From contig CM038920.1 in NCBI GenBank assembly GCA_021904315.1, positions 16,492,001-16,556,000 on the forward strand: 64,000 nt of DNA, in the 5' to 3' direction. Position 1 is the stretch's first letter, and each line of letters opens with the position of its first letter. The notes under the pieces were generated by a model. That model worked only from the letters and a program-made list of their open reading frames with translations, ran no database searches and was not told the DNA's origin. A program made the translations under genes and the position numbers. Below, one piece after another: positions 51,546 to 62,896 of the stretch. This stretch comes from Sphagnum magellanicum (lineage: Eukaryota > Streptophyta > Sphagnopsida > Sphagnales > Sphagnaceae).

Positions 51546-51599
51546 CACTGAAAAGCCAATTTTTGTTTTTCTTGAAAACCTTTAACAAGGATAAACACT

Positions 51600-52232
51600 T
51601 AGCGGCCACTAAATATTCTTTATAAATAACAAGGAGAGAAGTTTAATGGCCACCATATGCTCTCCGTGGATAAGAAGGAGAAGCATCTAGTGATCATTAA
51701 GCGTTCTTAATAAATAATAAGGAGAAGTGCCTAAAGGTTGTTAAATATTTTCCACAAATAACAAGGAGAAGCGCTGAATGCTTGACATGTTTACTCCAAT
51801 GAAAGGATGGAGATATGGCTTGTGGTCGTTAAACATTTTGAATGGAAAACATAAAGACACACCAAACATTTCCCAATCTAATGTTTTGAGTTCACCTAGC
51901 TACCACTAAACATTCACCACAAAACTTTTGGGTAGGGGGTTAAATGCCACGAAACACTTTCCATTGAAAACTAAAGAAGTGTTTAGTGGCCGTTAAACAT
52001 TTTGTGACGAAATCCTTTTGAATGGCCTTGTGGTGGCCAAGTGCTCTCCGCAAAGAAACTAAATATGCACCTAGTAGTCACCAAACATTCTCATTAGAAA
52101 ACATGAAAGAGTGCCTATTGGGCCCCAAGCATTTATCAATAAAAAATATTGAGTAGCACCTAGCCGTGTCTAGTCACTTTAAATAAAAAACATTGTGAAA
52201 TGTTTGGTGGTTGCCAAGCGTTCTTAGAGGGT
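51600..52232. repeat. 44-bp minisatellite, main block
   Basis: The unit core is GTGGCCACTAAACATTCT or a variant. The GGCC-type core starts at 51604, 51648, 51692, 51736 and 51824 (multiples of 44). The AAACATT-type core falls at 51864, 51908, 51952, 51995, 52039, 52083, 52127 and 52216, again 44 apart with rare one-base slips. About 14 units, each strongly diverged although the register holds. Confidence 0.85.
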
Positions 52233-52854
52233 CCAAGCATGATAAATATGCCAAAAAAATAGTCCTAAAAAAATTGAATTTCAAAAACACTCTTTTCAAT
52301 GTTAACATTAAAAAACATACTAAAAACCTATTTAAATTGCATTTTGAAACATTGAAGAACTTCCTTGAGTTTATTGTAAATTGTACATAAAATTTGATGA
52401 ATTTTTATATAAGAAAATGGATGAAAAGTATGTTCTAAATTGGTTGGTTATTTGAATTTTCCAAAATACTTTTACATTAAAACTTTGATAAATTATGATT
52501 AAAATATGAAAAGTTGAAACTATGTCCATACACGTTAGGCCTTCATCAACATGAAAGTATAATAATCTAGTTGATGTGTTATTTTCATGTACTTGTAATT
52601 CAATTTTGTAGAATTGTGACATGTACTTTCTATATTTGCATTTCAAAAAAATGAACTTAAATGCATATTTAAACATGTGTTTCTTTAATATTATGCAATG
52701 AAGTCAAAGAACTTATAATTGTTGATCATTTACTTAAATAATATTCATGGATCCAATACATTAAAATATATTTTATGGATATTTCTTTAAAAAATAACAA
52801 GTGTCTCCAACTAGCATATGTTACCATGCTTATGCCCCAAGATGATGGACCAAG

Positions 52855-53035
52855 AAATGCCTAGCGTTTCTTAGGCATTCTCAAGTTGATGCACTGATAA
52901 ATGTCTAATGATTGCCAAATGTTTTTAGTATAATTAATAAAGAAATGTTTGGCGGTTGCCAAACACTCATATCATTATGAATTGAAAAACATTTTGGTGG
53001 TTGCCAAAAGTTCTCAACAATATTAATTGATATGT
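52855..53035. repeat. 44-bp minisatellite, second block
   Basis: The same core (GGTGGTTGCCAAACACTC-like) occurs at 52917, 52961 and 53006, spaced 44 and 45 bp. It is separated from the main block by about 620 bp of AT-rich DNA without the repeat. Confidence 0.75.
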
Positions 53036-55357
53036 TTTTAAGGTGTGGTAGAACTTACAATGGTTTTGGTAGGTTTTGCTACCATTTTGACAATGTTATG
53101 GTATTTTATCCTTCTTTTAATTGTTGATTAGATAGGGTGGATCTATTTCACAACAATTTAAATAATAAAAATGTTTGATTAGATGATTGAAAAGGTGGTT
53201 TGAAAAGCTATAGTTAGTTTGAATTAAGGTATTTACATTATGAGAAATTGAAATTTTGTAGATTAATACATACAAATTCCACCTCTTGCCCCCACCTTCC
53301 ATCTTGTAAGAGTTTTTTAGGGTTTAGGGTTTAACTTGCCCGACACCAACCCCTATCTAGCTCTCAAAGACTTAGTTGTGGTGATTAAAGATATCACGAT
53401 GTAGAAAAATTAGCCATTGTGCCATGAAATATTAAATTAAATCTATCAGGGCAATAGATGACGAATAATTATTTCCATATCTTGGGCAACACACTGAGAA
53501 TGAAACATAATAATTTGGTAATTCTTAGTGTTCTTTTTCAACTTTTGGTGATTGAAAGTGCAATTTATTTTCAATTTTTTTCTTTTGAAATTGGCCTAGG
53601 TGTGGAAAAAATTCTCCATTAAAAAAATCAAGTTGGGTGACTTGGGTACCCTATCAACATAGGGACCCAACAACAATACTGAAATTTGAATTACATAAAT
53701 GAAATAAACTTAAACATAATAATGAATATTATAGAAATAAGTCATAACAAAAAAGTTACAGAAATAAAATGAAAAACCAAAACTTGTAAAATTGAAAAAA
53801 AAATGTGAACTCCAAACTTGAGTTAAGTTGAAATATGTATGGAATTATTATAGATTAAGAATGTACATCCAATCCGCTATTTCCTATGCTACAATTATTG
53901 AAAAATGTTATTAAGTTATAATTGCAATAAACCCCAAACATTATGTCAATTGTCAATGGCACTATTATGGTGGAGTTTGATTGTAAGGAGGTCCCATCCC
54001 AACATTTACAACCAACTATAGACTTTTCCACACATTGGGATTTGGGTCTAACATCTCTCTAACCTAAACCTTATAATCTGACATGGTTGATGAAATATTT
54101 AGTGTTAATCTCCTTACCATATGAATTGTGCAACCTTACCCACCAAATATGTCTTCAACTTTGGAGTTATGAAGGTGTGCCAATCTCATTCATTGAAAAG
54201 ATTTGATGGACCTTCTTTTTTCATAGGTATAAAAAAAACTTGGGTGCCATCCACCATCAAAGTTGTTGATTTTTTATTTCCTCTTTTATCACAAATCCAT
54301 ATGGGGATGGGTTATCCTCCCCTAGCCTCCCAACTTCCCCCCAATCACACACACTAATGTATACAAGCAAAAAGTTGTCCAACAAAAAAGGCAACTTGAT
54401 GTTGTCTTGTGACAAATCATTATGCATTGTCCTAGACTATTGGATTGCATTTGTGGTGCACAAAAATGCCCAAGCCAATTTCACCCATGCTCATTTAATT
54501 GTCTTGAAACATTGGCAAGATTCAAAATTCGGCCCTCCACCTTGCAAAAACTCTCGATTGTTGGGAGATTGGTTTTGGCTATCGCGTACTTCAACATCTC
54601 CCTACATGTGCCTTTGTTCCACCACAATTGGTATGCCTACATGGTTTCTGCATGGATGGCATAAACTTTATGACACCCAAATGATTAGTGGAACAAACTA
54701 ATGCTTCCATAGAAAGTTGGCACCAAGCATAATAATTATCCTTAGTTTTCAACTTTTTGCTAGCAAATTCAATGTACAAAGGCACATGTTCAAAATTCTC
54801 AATCCGCATTTTGTGAATTTTGCCATGTTCACCTTTCCAACTTGGACCATTCAAAGCAAGCACAATGGTGGTGGATGATGGCACCCAAATGACCCCTTGT
54901 CCTTGTGCTTGGTTCAAATTTGCCTTTTGCCCCTTCCACTAGAAGAAATTTTGTATAATGCAACCATTCAATTTGCGATTATATGTCATTAATTATCATT
55001 TATAACTATGTTTTGTCATTTTTACAACTACTCACCACCCTTTTCAATTTATTACTATTATTGCAACTATGATCCCATTAAATTGCAACTACTCAGTTTT
55101 TATCCTTCCATGCTAACTAAGTTTTTGAACTTTTCACTAAAAAATAGCCCTTTATGTCAAATAAATTACAAAAATAGTTGTAATTTGGTTACTTCAATGT
55201 GGTCTACTTATATTTTTGATGTGTATTACAATGTTTTAAAATACACATTTGGGTACATCTATAGGCTATATTACATTCATGACATATTAAATATACATTT
55301 AAGGGGAATTAATATTTTTATGGGGAGCAAGTTGGTTAATATGGCGAAAATCCTCTC
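53036..55357. other. Intergenic DNA with weak coding-like fragments
   Basis: Mostly AT-rich. Between 54120 and 54920 both strands have open stretches: plus 54121-54357, and minus 54917-54591 with GVIWVPSSTTIVLALNGPSW and AWCQLSMEALVC. In the minus direction a further open fragment (LKYAIAKTNLPTIESFCKVE) continues near 54590. This could be a decayed minus-strand gene or transposon ORF. No domain recognised. Confidence 0.3.
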
Positions 55358-56074
55358 AAAAGGGGTAGAGGATTAGATTCCCATTTAAGGGGACTAGGAA
55401 GAGTGACAAACTTTAGTTACTTACTCGAACCTGCATCAAAGTAACCAACAAGTTAGTTAGTTCACTTTTTAGAACACCTTTAATGCTAGGACAAGCCACA
55501 GGCAATTCTGGACTCACAAGACTTACCACAGCCCAAACTTGGGGAAGCCACCACCTTCCCCCATATAGTATTCTCTGCACCTCTCCATGGCACCCACATC
55601 CAAATGGCTTTTTGTCCCAAGACTCCCAAGGAGGAGTCCCGAAACTGTCCCAGTTTGGACTCCCGGGACTTTGCGAAGTCATAACTCTTTGCTCAGACCT
55701 TCAATTAGGATGAGCTCTGAAGTAAACTTGTAGTTCTCCTTGATAGTTTTTCAATGATGTGTCGCACTCCACCTGCACACACCAAGGTCCGGTCGATTTT
55801 CAACTTTTAGTGGTCGGGAGTTAAACTGCTAATTTGACTCTTGGACCTTCTTTTTGCCATGACGTGTGTTGCAGATGTCCAAATGGCTCATGTGAGCCCA
55901 TTTTCGACATCTACACTTTGATAGCTTTCCAATGATATAAAGAACATCCCAATGCAAGGTGTTTTGACACCTGTAATTGAACTTTGAAGTTTCGAGAGTC
56001 TAGGAGGACTCCCAAGTCCCCATTTCACGAATGTCAGTTTCATCCTCACACTCTCTCAAAGTAGGGTTGTGACA
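55358..56074 (-). repeat. Solo LTR-like copy of the same family
   Basis: Same orientation as 9875-10693 and alignable from the GGGGTAGAGG phrase to TGTCACAACC at 56074 on the minus strand. Neither side has a polypurine tract or coding domains, so it stands alone. I could not find a convincing target-site duplication; the left end is uncertain by about 50 bp. Confidence 0.7.
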
Positions 56075-56382
56075 AGATGGATCACCTACAACATTCTATT
56101 AAACATATTGTTGACAATGTTAATAAGGTTATGATCGTTTTTTGGAAGAAGCCCACAAGTTGTAAACATTATTATGCCAAATGATTCAAATTTAAACCTC
56201 CAAGCCATATAAGTTTAGCAGCTTTCCAAACCTTTGTAGTTCATAAAAAGTTTTTGAAATACACATTGATATTTGTAGGTGGAAGGCTAAATGTTGAAAT
56301 GGATTTTATTGAGTTTCTTTTTTTGGATGCACAATTTATGAGCAAGGTGGTGGGAATGGGATTATAAGGGGCCTTGGTTATA

Positions 56383-57508
56383 TTTACAAATGACAAAGGT
56401 GTGATAATGAAACACCAAAGTGAAAGTGATGCGAAAAAATGATTGGCCTTTATTTTTGTGGAAGTCCAAAATATATATGGAATTTTTTGAATTATTGTTT
56501 TCAAGATACCAAAGATGAAGGTGGAAAATATTTGAACCATGAACTTTCCAATAGAAAAAAATGCAAAACAATTTGGAGTTGGTTTGAAAGCATAAAACAA
56601 AGATCACATTGTTTTAGTGAGTATGATGGAACAAAGCAAGATATTTTTCCTTCTAATCACCATAACAAAATTAAACATGTTTGTTTTGCTACAAGATTGT
56701 GATTAAGGTGATTATAAAATCATTGTTACTTGAATAACATGACTATTTTAATTTATTTTGATTAACCCAAAAAATTTAACGAAAAAAAGAGCAATGTTTA
56801 ATTTGATTAAGTTCAAGCTTTGTTTGAATGAAAATAAACATTATGGGCAACATGTGGACCATGGAAGATTACATCAAAATCATAGTGCTAATATCATGGC
56901 TAAATTAATCACCAATATATGATGGAAATGGTGATCTGTCATCATATATGACTATTGGGAATAAGACATGTTATTTTTGCTAACTTAGATGGCATTGTCA
57001 ATGAAATGTTCTACTTGTTTTGGTCATATGTGGTATAATGTATATGATGCCTTTACTTATTAATAAAATGTAATTATGAATTTTATATGAAATTCCATAA
57101 TCAACTTATAATTGTGTACTTCACACATGAAATGAAATTAATTTTGAAAAGGAAATGTATAATTACAATATTGTTATTAAAAAAATTACATTGCAAATGT
57201 TGACATAAACATGTGAAATTAATGTCATGTCTTTACATTTGAAATAAAACCATTATGAAATGAAATGTAATTACAAAATTATATAGATTTGAAATTGATC
57301 ACAAATTTTCACATGTCAAATTTATTTCATTATGAAACCATATTGTATTTGAATTTATGGCCCAAATGAAAATACTACATTTTTTAATATTATGAAATGA
57401 AAATAAATAAAATTAAGTGATGTTAATAAAAAAATAGATGCAATTTAAATAAATTTATTTGAATTTGTAGCCTGATTGAGATTCAAAATAATATTTTTGA
57501 ATTTTTGA
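56383..57508 (+). repeat. Dispersed 1.1-kb duplication, copy a
   Basis: Matches 62897-64000 in the same orientation (offset about 6.5 kb), from TTTACAAATGACAAAGGTGT onward. A short open frame is partly kept in both copies (ESIKQRSH, EYDGTKQD, SSNHHNK-like), with stops upstream, so it once coded for a protein I do not recognise. Otherwise AT-rich. Confidence 0.85.
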
Positions 57509-57857
57509 AATGAACTAAAACATTATGGCGAGGGAGAAAACCTTTGGATTCATGGAATGTACTTTAATAGTTAAATAAATCTTCAAATTTAAATTTAAGC
57601 TTCACCTTGAAAATGTGTGAAAAAGATGAGAATCATGGTAAAGGAGATTGAGGTTTATCAATTTAATAATATTTCTCCCCACTTTTTATTTCGCTCATAT
57701 GTTCCCATATGGTTTGCAATGGTTGATCATTATTTATGTCAATCTAAACTTGGCCTTTGCATTGTTGTGCATTACTAGTGACAATCAACTAATCCATTGA
57801 TGAAAAAATGAATGTATTATGTGAAAATTAAGTTCCATTTGAATGACATTAATGCAT

Positions 57858-58005
57858 TTTGAATCGAATTAATTCAATTGAATTCAAATCTTGAATTGAA
57901 TTCAAATACATTGAATGAAATTTGAATTGAATTCCAATTCAACTAAATTCAATTCAACAATTAAGTTAAATATTCATTAAATTCAATTAAAATTCAATTG
58001 AAAAA
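57858..58005. repeat. Degenerate AATTCAA/TTGAATT simple repeat
   Basis: About 150 bp made of AATTCAA, AATTGAA and GAATTC words in both orientations, hence strongly self-complementary. Confidence 0.75.
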
Positions 58006-58009
58006 AAAA

Positions 58010-59560
58010 AGATGCAAATTGGTGGAAAAGATGTTGTAAAATATGTTTGTGGATATGGTGTTGAAACAAAAACCTTTAAAATGACACAAATCCAAAAAAT
58101 ACACCTTTCCATGCCTATTTATTTTGGAATGGGCTAAAACAATTCAAGTTTGGAATTGTCCAAATAATGACATATGGAACCTAACGTTATCGTACCTAAA
58201 CCAACTCCAATGAATCATCTTCATTAGAATTTTGATTTTAATATATAACATAGACATTGTGTTTTCATGTGGATGTAGGTCATGGCCAGGGGAAAAGGAG
58301 GGAGTAATCATTAAGAAAATAAAAAAGGTAGTCCATGAAAAGGTATTGAAATAATTATATCTTGAAATACAATATTAGTTACAAAATGAACCACTTGAAA
58401 CCAAAGTCAACCAAAGTCTTTGGTTAAAGAATATTATAATTATTATAATTTTATTAAATAAATTATTAAATGCATAACATAATCCAATGAAATTACAAAA
58501 ATAAAAAGTGAATTAAATTCAATAATGAAATGAAGGTAGGTAAATAGGTATTTGTTTTGTGTTTGTTGTTTCTTACTTTACGTCTTGCATTTGGCTTGCT
58601 GCTTTGTTTCCTTGCAATGAAGTGTTGTGTTTGTGTTTTCCAAAAGTAAAATAAAATATGTATATAAATCGTGACATAAGAATATTATAAAAATTATTTT
58701 TAAAAATTAAAAAAATTTGAAGACTTTTTAAAAAATATTACTCTAAAAGCAATTCCAAAAGCATGCAACTATGACTTGTGTTATCCCCTTTGCACCCAAA
58801 CATGATAATTTATGTGAAAAGTTTTTGTCACATTAATGTGCATTGATTCACACATAATAATTCATGTGAAAAGTCTTTTCTACATTATCGTGCATGTTGA
58901 ATCACATAGGAAACCATGTGATACATAAAGTTCAAGAAATTTTTTGTTTAGTTTTTTTTGGTTAATATATAAATGAATGTTTGTAATTTTTGAAAACACC
59001 TTCACTTGAGGAGAATAAGTTGTTGTATGAATATAAAATTTCATGAAATGGAATTGTAAAAAGAATTGAGATTTTCATCTTCAAAGGTTTTGGCATAGTT
59101 TATAATTATATGAAATCTATGGTAAAAGAATGGTGTGGCATAATAATTACAAATAAAAAATAATAACATGAAAAAATATTTGTGTAAATAAAAACATAGA
59201 TTTTCATACCTATGTAATAAAAATACATGGTTTTGATCCCACACCCACATGCACATACTAATTATGAAGCCACTTACCACATTTATTTATATTACATTCA
59301 CACAATGTCCTAGCCCTGATTGTTTTGGAAAATCTTGGAACTCTAGAACTACACATGTGGATGGAGGGCTTGGGTCTTCAGTCCACTGCCTAGCATCCCA
59401 ATTCTGGAACCCTGATCTTGTTACAGTTTCCCCATTGTTCTCAACCACAAGGGAAGGAAAGAAATGTGGTGGCAGATAGCAATGATGATATGAATATGTT
59501 ACGCAAATCGATGGTTATGGATATGTTTGGTGATTGTTCGAAGACCTTGGCAACCAGTCC
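58010..59560. other. AT-rich intergenic DNA, no gene found
   Basis: Only short frames. Near 58800-58925, CACATTAATGTGCATTGA-like and TCATGTGAAAAG-like words recur, but no element could be bounded. Confidence 0.4.
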
Positions 59561-59569
59561 AGCGGAGCC

Positions 59570-59641
59570 AGGGCGCCCAACATTGGAGTCGAACCAATGA
59601 CCATATGGAGGCCAATCTGCTGGCCAACATCTGCCAAAGTA
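59570..59641 (-). ncRNA. tRNA-like head, probably a SINE
   Basis: On the minus strand, 59625-59610 forms a GGCC/GGCC D-arm and 59598-59582 a perfect 5-bp T-arm with loop TTCGACT. The latter contains GGTTCGACTCC, an exact RNA polymerase III B box; TGGCCAGCAG upstream is close to an A box, about 30 nt away. The anticodon arm is shortened and the acceptor ends do not pair, so it is not a functional tRNA gene. A tRNA-derived SINE is the simplest reading; its body and tail were not delimited. Confidence 0.45.
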
Positions 59642-60870
59642 TGATGACCTGGCAAGTGGGCATTCTGTTTTGTGAAATGCCCCCCACACCGGGCAGACCC
59701 TTGTTGCAAGAAATTGTGTTTCATAATTTTGTAATTTCCTGACATGCTGGCCTGCCTTTACTATTAACGGGGTAATGCATGCCTTGGCAGCGGGCACTGG
59801 TACATACTCAGGATGTGGGGGTCCACCCTCCATTCACATGGCATCACAGTACGAGGGCAGTTCCTAGTGCTTTTTTTCTGACAAATTATCACCAGATTTT
59901 TTCTTTTTTTGAAAGGGCTCCTATCATTACAAATGAAAAATAAGGGGATTAATCGTTTAAAATAGTCTACAAGAGACAGAAAACTGTTTTTTTTTTTGTT
60001 TTTTGGGGGAGGGTGTCGCCACATTTATGTTTACTGGCTACAGTCTAAAGAAATACTGTGGCCAACCTGGCGAAATCTGTCTGAATCTGCCTAGGGATGG
60101 TCGCCACCCTGGCTCCATCAGGAATGTTTTTTTGAAAAACACTGGAGGAGACCCTTCACATCCAAGACATTAGGATCATACTTTTGTTGTCATGAAGTAC
60201 TACTTGTCAACAACACTCTGAAACATTTAGAAAATCAAACCATTAATACAAGAAAAAGCACCAATCCAGAAGGGAAAGGCAAAAATTTCACAAAGAGAAG
60301 TCCACCTCCAAAGTCGAGACAACACCCTAACCAAAAGCAAAAGGGGGAAAACAGCACCCACCCTATTACAAATCCTAAGCATAGGTTCTAAAACCCTCAC
60401 CAATCATGTGAAGCAAACCAGTCACCAAAAATTTGTCAATACTTATCACCTTTTGTGTCAAACCTCAGAAGTTATTCCATAGACTAGTGTGACCCGGGTG
60501 CCTTGCCACCCATGAACACGCACCACCCCGGTTTTCCCATTTTTGAGGCCAATGAATGAAATTTACCTCACTTTTACAACCATTTCATGCAACATCCATC
60601 CATAGTGGCGTGTTTGTGGGTTCATTAGACAACAGTTTTTTTTTTCTTTTTTGGGGTGAATTTTTCTGCCACTTTGTGACAAAAAATTAGGTATGACTCA
60701 TACAAATGATTTTTGTGAAAAAAAAAGTGACAAAGTGACCACATTTTCAGGGCCAAAAAAAGAAGAAGAAATCGCCATTTTTTCAGAATAGGTTCCAATA
60801 GGTCCCCAAAACAAAAATATTCAACGATAAGTGAATTAAGATATTAGTTGGGATCTGGGTTTCAGGACCT
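59642..60870. other. Mixed repeat-like DNA, no gene found
   Basis: Less AT-rich than average. The GTCGCCAC, CTGGCTAC and CGAAATCTGTCTGAA phrases near 60015-60100 recur at 17090-17120 and, in part, at 45258-45310, suggesting another dispersed element. No long supported frame. Confidence 0.4.
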
Positions 60871-60876
60871 CGACAG

Positions 60877-61107
60877 ACGGACAGACAGAGATCTGTCCGT
60901 AAAAATAGTAAATTAAGGAAGAGGGTAATAAGTACCAAAAGGCGAATTGTACTTGTGTTAGCAATGACTGTGAAAACCGGTAAAGTACCGGGTAAGTTAC
61001 CGTCTGTGCATTGCCCGGTTCTGCCATAGAAAATGCAGAGGCCGGTTCTGCATTTTCTATGGCAGAATAGTCTGTCTGTGTGCAGAATTGTCGCGTCACA
61101 GACAGAC
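60877..61107. repeat. Cluster of perfect inverted repeats
   Basis: Three perfect palindromic pairs lie within 230 bp: 9-bp arms 60877-60885/60892-60900, 21-bp arms 61019-61039/61047-61067 with a 7-nt loop, and 11-bp arms 61070-61080/61097-61107. CGGTAA/TTACCG near 60978-61002 adds a fourth. The block is flanked by ordinary DNA. Likely a foldback-type element; a small-RNA hairpin is possible. Confidence 0.8.
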
Positions 61108-61949
61108 AGAACAAGTGAATTTATATAGAAGATGTGAGGAATTTTCTGGATAGCCATCCTCAGACGAGAAGTGTAATTTATTCTATTCCTTTTCTTGTTC
61201 AATTCCAGCTTTTGGGGAGGGAAGGGTGGGCAGGGCAAAGAAGCAGTTTAGTCAAAAGGAGTGACTTCAAGCCTCCTATCCTCAGAAATGAACTTTTAAC
61301 ATCTCTCTTCCTTAGCTTCCTCAAGATAAAGCTTTTGGGTGGTCAGGGTGAAACAGCAATTTACTCGAAAGCAGTAATTTCAACCCTCACATCCATTATC
61401 CTCAGGGATGGAACTTTCACCCTGGGCCACATGCCTTGGATGAACCGGTACCTACACTCGTACGCAGGTGCAAAAATATTGGTTGCTTCTTAATATTGTA
61501 TACATCCCATTAAAAGATTAAGTTCAGATCATGGTCTTCTCGTGCAAATTTAACATTTCCTTAGTTAAATGTAGTCACTCCCAAGCCTCACTCGAGAAGG
61601 TGAAGGTACCAATGTAGGTACTAGTTCACCCTTGCTGGCCCCAATATCCTTTGGGGAAGGAATTTCCCAATTGGCATGCGGTAACCCACATGTTGAACCC
61701 TTGATTCAAGTTGCAATAGGGTGCGGTCCAATCTTGTTGCTTGGGGATATGGATAAGAAGGAAGCCTCCATTTGTTGATTCCACCAGATCATCAGGAGAC
61801 CAGGACTGGGACCTCCATTAGAAGAAAAACCTCCATTAGAGGCCTGACTCCATCCTTGGTCATCCCCTTTATGTCCAGATGGTTGGACTTAGCCCAAACA
61901 CTCAACAGGGTACCAACAGGAAAATCCAGGTCAACACAAGGGTCCATAC

Positions 61950-62291
61950 CAGTGTTATCCGGTTATTTGACTTTTCAAATAACCAGTGGTTTCAGTTCTT
62001 GAAATTTTTCACTGAAAAAGAGCTGTCAGTTTCAATTTTTGGGGAAAACCAGACTCAGAGAATCACCAGTTCCAGTTATTTTAGAAACATCAAAGAACCG
62101 GCAGTTTTCATAAAGAACCAGCAAAGAATCAAGGTCAAATGTTGGTTTTTTTAATTAATTTTTTTGAGAACCATGGTTATATACCAAACCCAGTTTTTTT
62201 GAATTTTTCATCCCTGTCAGGTAAGTGGGTACATACCCCGGTTGATAACCAGTGAGTATCTATTGCAGATTCAAATAACCACACAACATTG
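61950..62291. mobile_element. hAT-like MITE
   Basis: The left end CAGTGTTATCCGGTTATTTG and the right end CAAATAACCACACAACATTG are inverted repeats with few mismatches. Flanking octamers GTCCATAC and CTTCATAT agree at five positions, so a target-site duplication is possible but eroded. Internal phrases (AGAACCAGCAAAGAA, GAGAACCATGGTTATA) match the element at 25788-26138. Confidence 0.65.
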
Positions 62292-62299
62292 CTTCATAT

Positions 62300-62350
62300 C
62301 AGTGTTGGGCGGTTTTTTACTTTTATGAACAACCTCCAATTCCAGAAAGT
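62300..62350 (+). mobile_element. Left end of a further hAT-like MITE
   Basis: CAGTGTTGGGCGGTTTTTTA lies eight bases after the previous element. The phrase AACCTCCAATTCCAG that follows matches AACCTCCAGTTCCAG in the 25788 element. The right end was not found, so it is truncated or nested. Confidence 0.45.
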
Positions 62351-62896
62351 TAAATTAGAACTATCTTGGTTTTGGTCTCACATATAAATGGAACTTCAAG
62401 AAATTGGTTTTGGGTTGGATACTTGAAAGAAAATTTTCCAGGTCTCCTCATAAAGCCGTAAATGGATGAAAATACAGCTGTAAGTCCCACCACTTTTGGC
62501 ATGTTTATGGCCACACTGAACTTAACCAGAAAAAAGGCTCAAAAAGACTGCATTCTTGTCCTTTTTCACCACAAGAATTAATTTCGTATATTAATGTAGT
62601 GCAAGCTATTGCAAGAATAGCAGGGCAGCTTCAATGCATGCCTTTTGAATAATTTTATTAAATTTGAAGATTTCATGTTGAAAATAAAATATTTCAAAAG
62701 ATTCTTTACTTTCTTTCACAAAAAATTGTTCTTGACGAAAAGCATTTTTGAAAATTTCAAGATCTCTAAAAGTAAGATATTTAGTTTTGAAGCTGCCAAG
62801 GTACTACCATAGTCCTTAATTTCTGGCTTGTGCGGGGGCATGGGGACTTTTCCCCCCTGCATTCTGCATAGAACCACGCAGCACGGGTCTTACATG

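Noticed and set aside
59441..59833. 130-codon minus-strand open frame
   Set aside because: It overlaps the tRNA-like SINE head; opposite-strand and shifted frames are open as well, so it is a composition effect.
60783..61238. 151-codon minus-strand open frame
   Set aside because: It runs through the hairpin cluster, and its sequence mirrors the inverted repeats rather than any protein motif.
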